Positions 60,929-61,957 of a stretch of 61,957 nucleotides of DNA are shown one piece after another. The stretch is from assembly GCA_041494805.1 (NCBI GenBank), contig JBGQBN010000020.1, positions 1-61,957 of the forward strand, given 5' to 3'. The notes under the pieces are model-generated. The model did not search any database, was not told where the DNA came from, and worked only from the letters and a program-made list of their open reading frames with translations. The translations under genes and the position numbers were made by a program. Source of the DNA: JBGQBN01 sp041494805 (GTDB lineage Bacteria > Acidobacteriota > Terriglobia > Terriglobales > Acidobacteriaceae). Positions within the stretch are counted from its first letter, which is position 1, and every line of letters starts with the position of its first letter.

Positions 60929-61957
60929 TCAATTTGCCGAGCTTCGCTCGGCCGGACGGCCGAGGGCGGCCGTCCCCACACGAATTTGTTGGGCCACCTT
61001 GCGGCGGCCGTATACGAAGAAAAAGAATGCGGCCAGTCCAATAAAAAACAGCGTTCCTCCAAACATCCACACTTCGTACGACCACAACGAGGTGATCTGC
61101 TGGGCGGGAAAAAACACCAGTGCGATCCCCAGAATTGTCGTGACCAGGCCGCTGGCGCCTGCCAGGACCAGCGTGGTCTTGCTGTAGTATCCCTTGCCGG
61201 CGGCGTCGTCGAAAGCGAGTTTGAGCAGCGCTCCGAACATGTACAGAAATGGTATCAACTGCAGCACGACCGCGAGAGAGAGCATTTTCTGAAATGTTTC
61301 CTGCACGCCTGCGCCGACGAAGTTCATCACGATCAGGAACATCGAAACTGCGGCATGCACAATGAGGGCGGCGTACGGAGTGGCGTAGCGCGGATGTACC
61401 TTGGCCATCCAGGCCGGCATGTAGGAATCCAACCCAGCCACGAAGGGAATGCGTGCCGAGCCGCCCAGCCATGCCGAGCCGATTCCAGCGATGGAGAAAC
61501 TCAATAGCAGTGCAAACGGCGCAATCATCCAGCCCACTCCTACTCGCCCGGCCATGTGGCCCACTGCCTGTACGATTCCCTGCAGCACGTTGATTTCATC
61601 TTTGCTGACCGCGACCAGCAGGGTGAGGGTGGCCCCGATATACAGCAGACCGGAAAGTACTCCACCCCAGGCTACGGCACCGGGCAGAGTCCGTTGGGGA
61701 TCCTGGATTTCATCCCCCATGACCGACGCTAATTCCAGGCCGACCAACCCAAAACAAATTACACCGAAGGAATTCAGCACGAAGCGAGGATTTGCAGGGA
61801 CGTGGAAATCGGCAGCGGTGACGGTTGTTCCGAACCTCAGCCATACGAGGAATCCCAAGCCAATCAAAACGGCGGCCGCGACGCCGGTTCCGATGCCACC
61901 CAGATTGTTGACCCACTTCCCGACGCCCAGACCGACGATGTTCAGCACCACCAGCAC
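60929..61957 (-). CDS. APC-family amino acid permease, 5' end outside the window
   Basis: The visible 342 residues are hydrophobic with about nine helices, with GLVGLELASVMGDEIQDPQR and FVAGLDSYMPAWMAKVHPRYATP, the APC superfamily pattern. The gene runs off the right edge, so its start and first helices are missing. As first gene of the operon seen here it likely takes up the amino acid (such as GABA) that the downstream enzymes degrade. Confidence 0.9.
   Translation of the reverse strand: MLVVLNIVGLGVGKWVNNLGGIGTGVAAAVLIGLGFLVWLRFGTTVTAADFHVPANPRFVLNSFGVICFGLVGLELASVMGDEIQDPQRTLPGAVAWGGVLSGLLYIGATLTLLVAVSKDEINVLQGIVQAVGHMAGRVGVGWMIAPFALLLSFSIAGIGSAWLGGSARIPFVAGLDSYMPAWMAKVHPRYATPYAALIVHAAVSMFLIVMNFVGAGVQETFQKMLSLAVVLQLIPFLYMFGALLKLAFDDAAGKGYYSKTTLVLAGASGLVTTILGIALVFFPAQQITSLWSYEVWMFGGTLFFIGLAAFFFFVYGRRKVAQQIRVGTAALGRPAERSSAN

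Overview
ORGANISM. The window looks like chromosomal DNA of a GC-rich, Gram-negative-type soil bacterium, most likely an acidobacterium (Terriglobia-like). This is inferred from gene content and style, not from a search. Three futalosine-pathway menaquinone genes (mqnA, mqnC, mqnD), MlaE/MlaF-type lipid transport, outer-membrane-type proteins, DUF58, DUF4097 and DUF5818-like proteins, a PDZ-containing histidine kinase, and dispersed repeats of the form CTGAGCGAAG(C/T)GAAG all fit that group. LAYOUT 1-17.2 kb: a YyaL-type thioredoxin-fold protein, a 47-residue exported peptide, a leftward run of membrane and envelope genes (7-TM protein, CBS pair, DUF58, PGPGW-type protein, DedA, TPR-thioredoxin), an alpha/beta hydrolase, argD, an unrecognised 568-residue protein, and a two-component pair made of a PDZ/GAF/PAS histidine kinase and a sigma-54 NtrC-type regulator. 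17.2-33.8 kb: MlaE-MlaF without MlaD, topA, a four-helix-bundle gene bracketed by inverted heptamer repeats, dprA, the menaquinone genes mqnA, mqnC and mqnD (the last overlapping bioY), a CNMP-binding/DUF1003 protein, a PilZ-like protein, a BNR/sialidase-fold secreted protein and a cellulose-synthase-like GT2. 33.8-39.4 kb: an M49-like peptidase, a HAD hydrolase, a GAF/HD-GYP phosphodiesterase, a Rieske protein and an isolated nuoB. 39.4-55.1 kb is the accessory part. It holds a two-gene HEPN/AbiJ-like module, a RelE/XRE toxin-antitoxin pair, a perfect 16-bp parS-like palindrome next to tRNA-Arg(TCG), and a GT39 membrane protein. A leftward operon follows: porin-like protein, mono-heme cytochrome c, CuA-type cupredoxin, DUF5818-like protein. 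Then come DUF4097, cupin and secreted proteins, a NYN-domain protein, a coiled-coil/winged-helix protein, an abnormal tRNA-like gene (proline anticodon UGG in a class-II, leucine-like body), an IS1595-type transposase with a small passenger ORF, a Nudix protein with an internal duplication, and a FitAB-type toxin-antitoxin pair. 55.1-61.9 kb: a leftward catabolic operon of APC permease (cut by the window edge), aldehyde dehydrogenase, GabT, methylmalonate-semialdehyde dehydrogenase and a second class-III aminotransferase. These would together import and deaminate omega-amino acids (GABA, beta-alanine or related) and oxidise the semialdehydes. MOST UNUSUAL. (1) The tRNA-like gene at 51386-51488, with its flanking hairpin and neighbouring regulated gene and IS. 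(2) A family of 7-bp-period repeats (about RGCWNTT) that sits at stop codons, often as paired inverted arms; one pair encloses the four-helix-bundle gene. (3) The HEPN/AbiJ-like gene pair. (4) The lone parS-like site. (5) The cytochrome c/CuA/porin operon. (6) Two promoters predicted to give leaderless or near-leaderless mRNAs, each combined with an inverted repeat.
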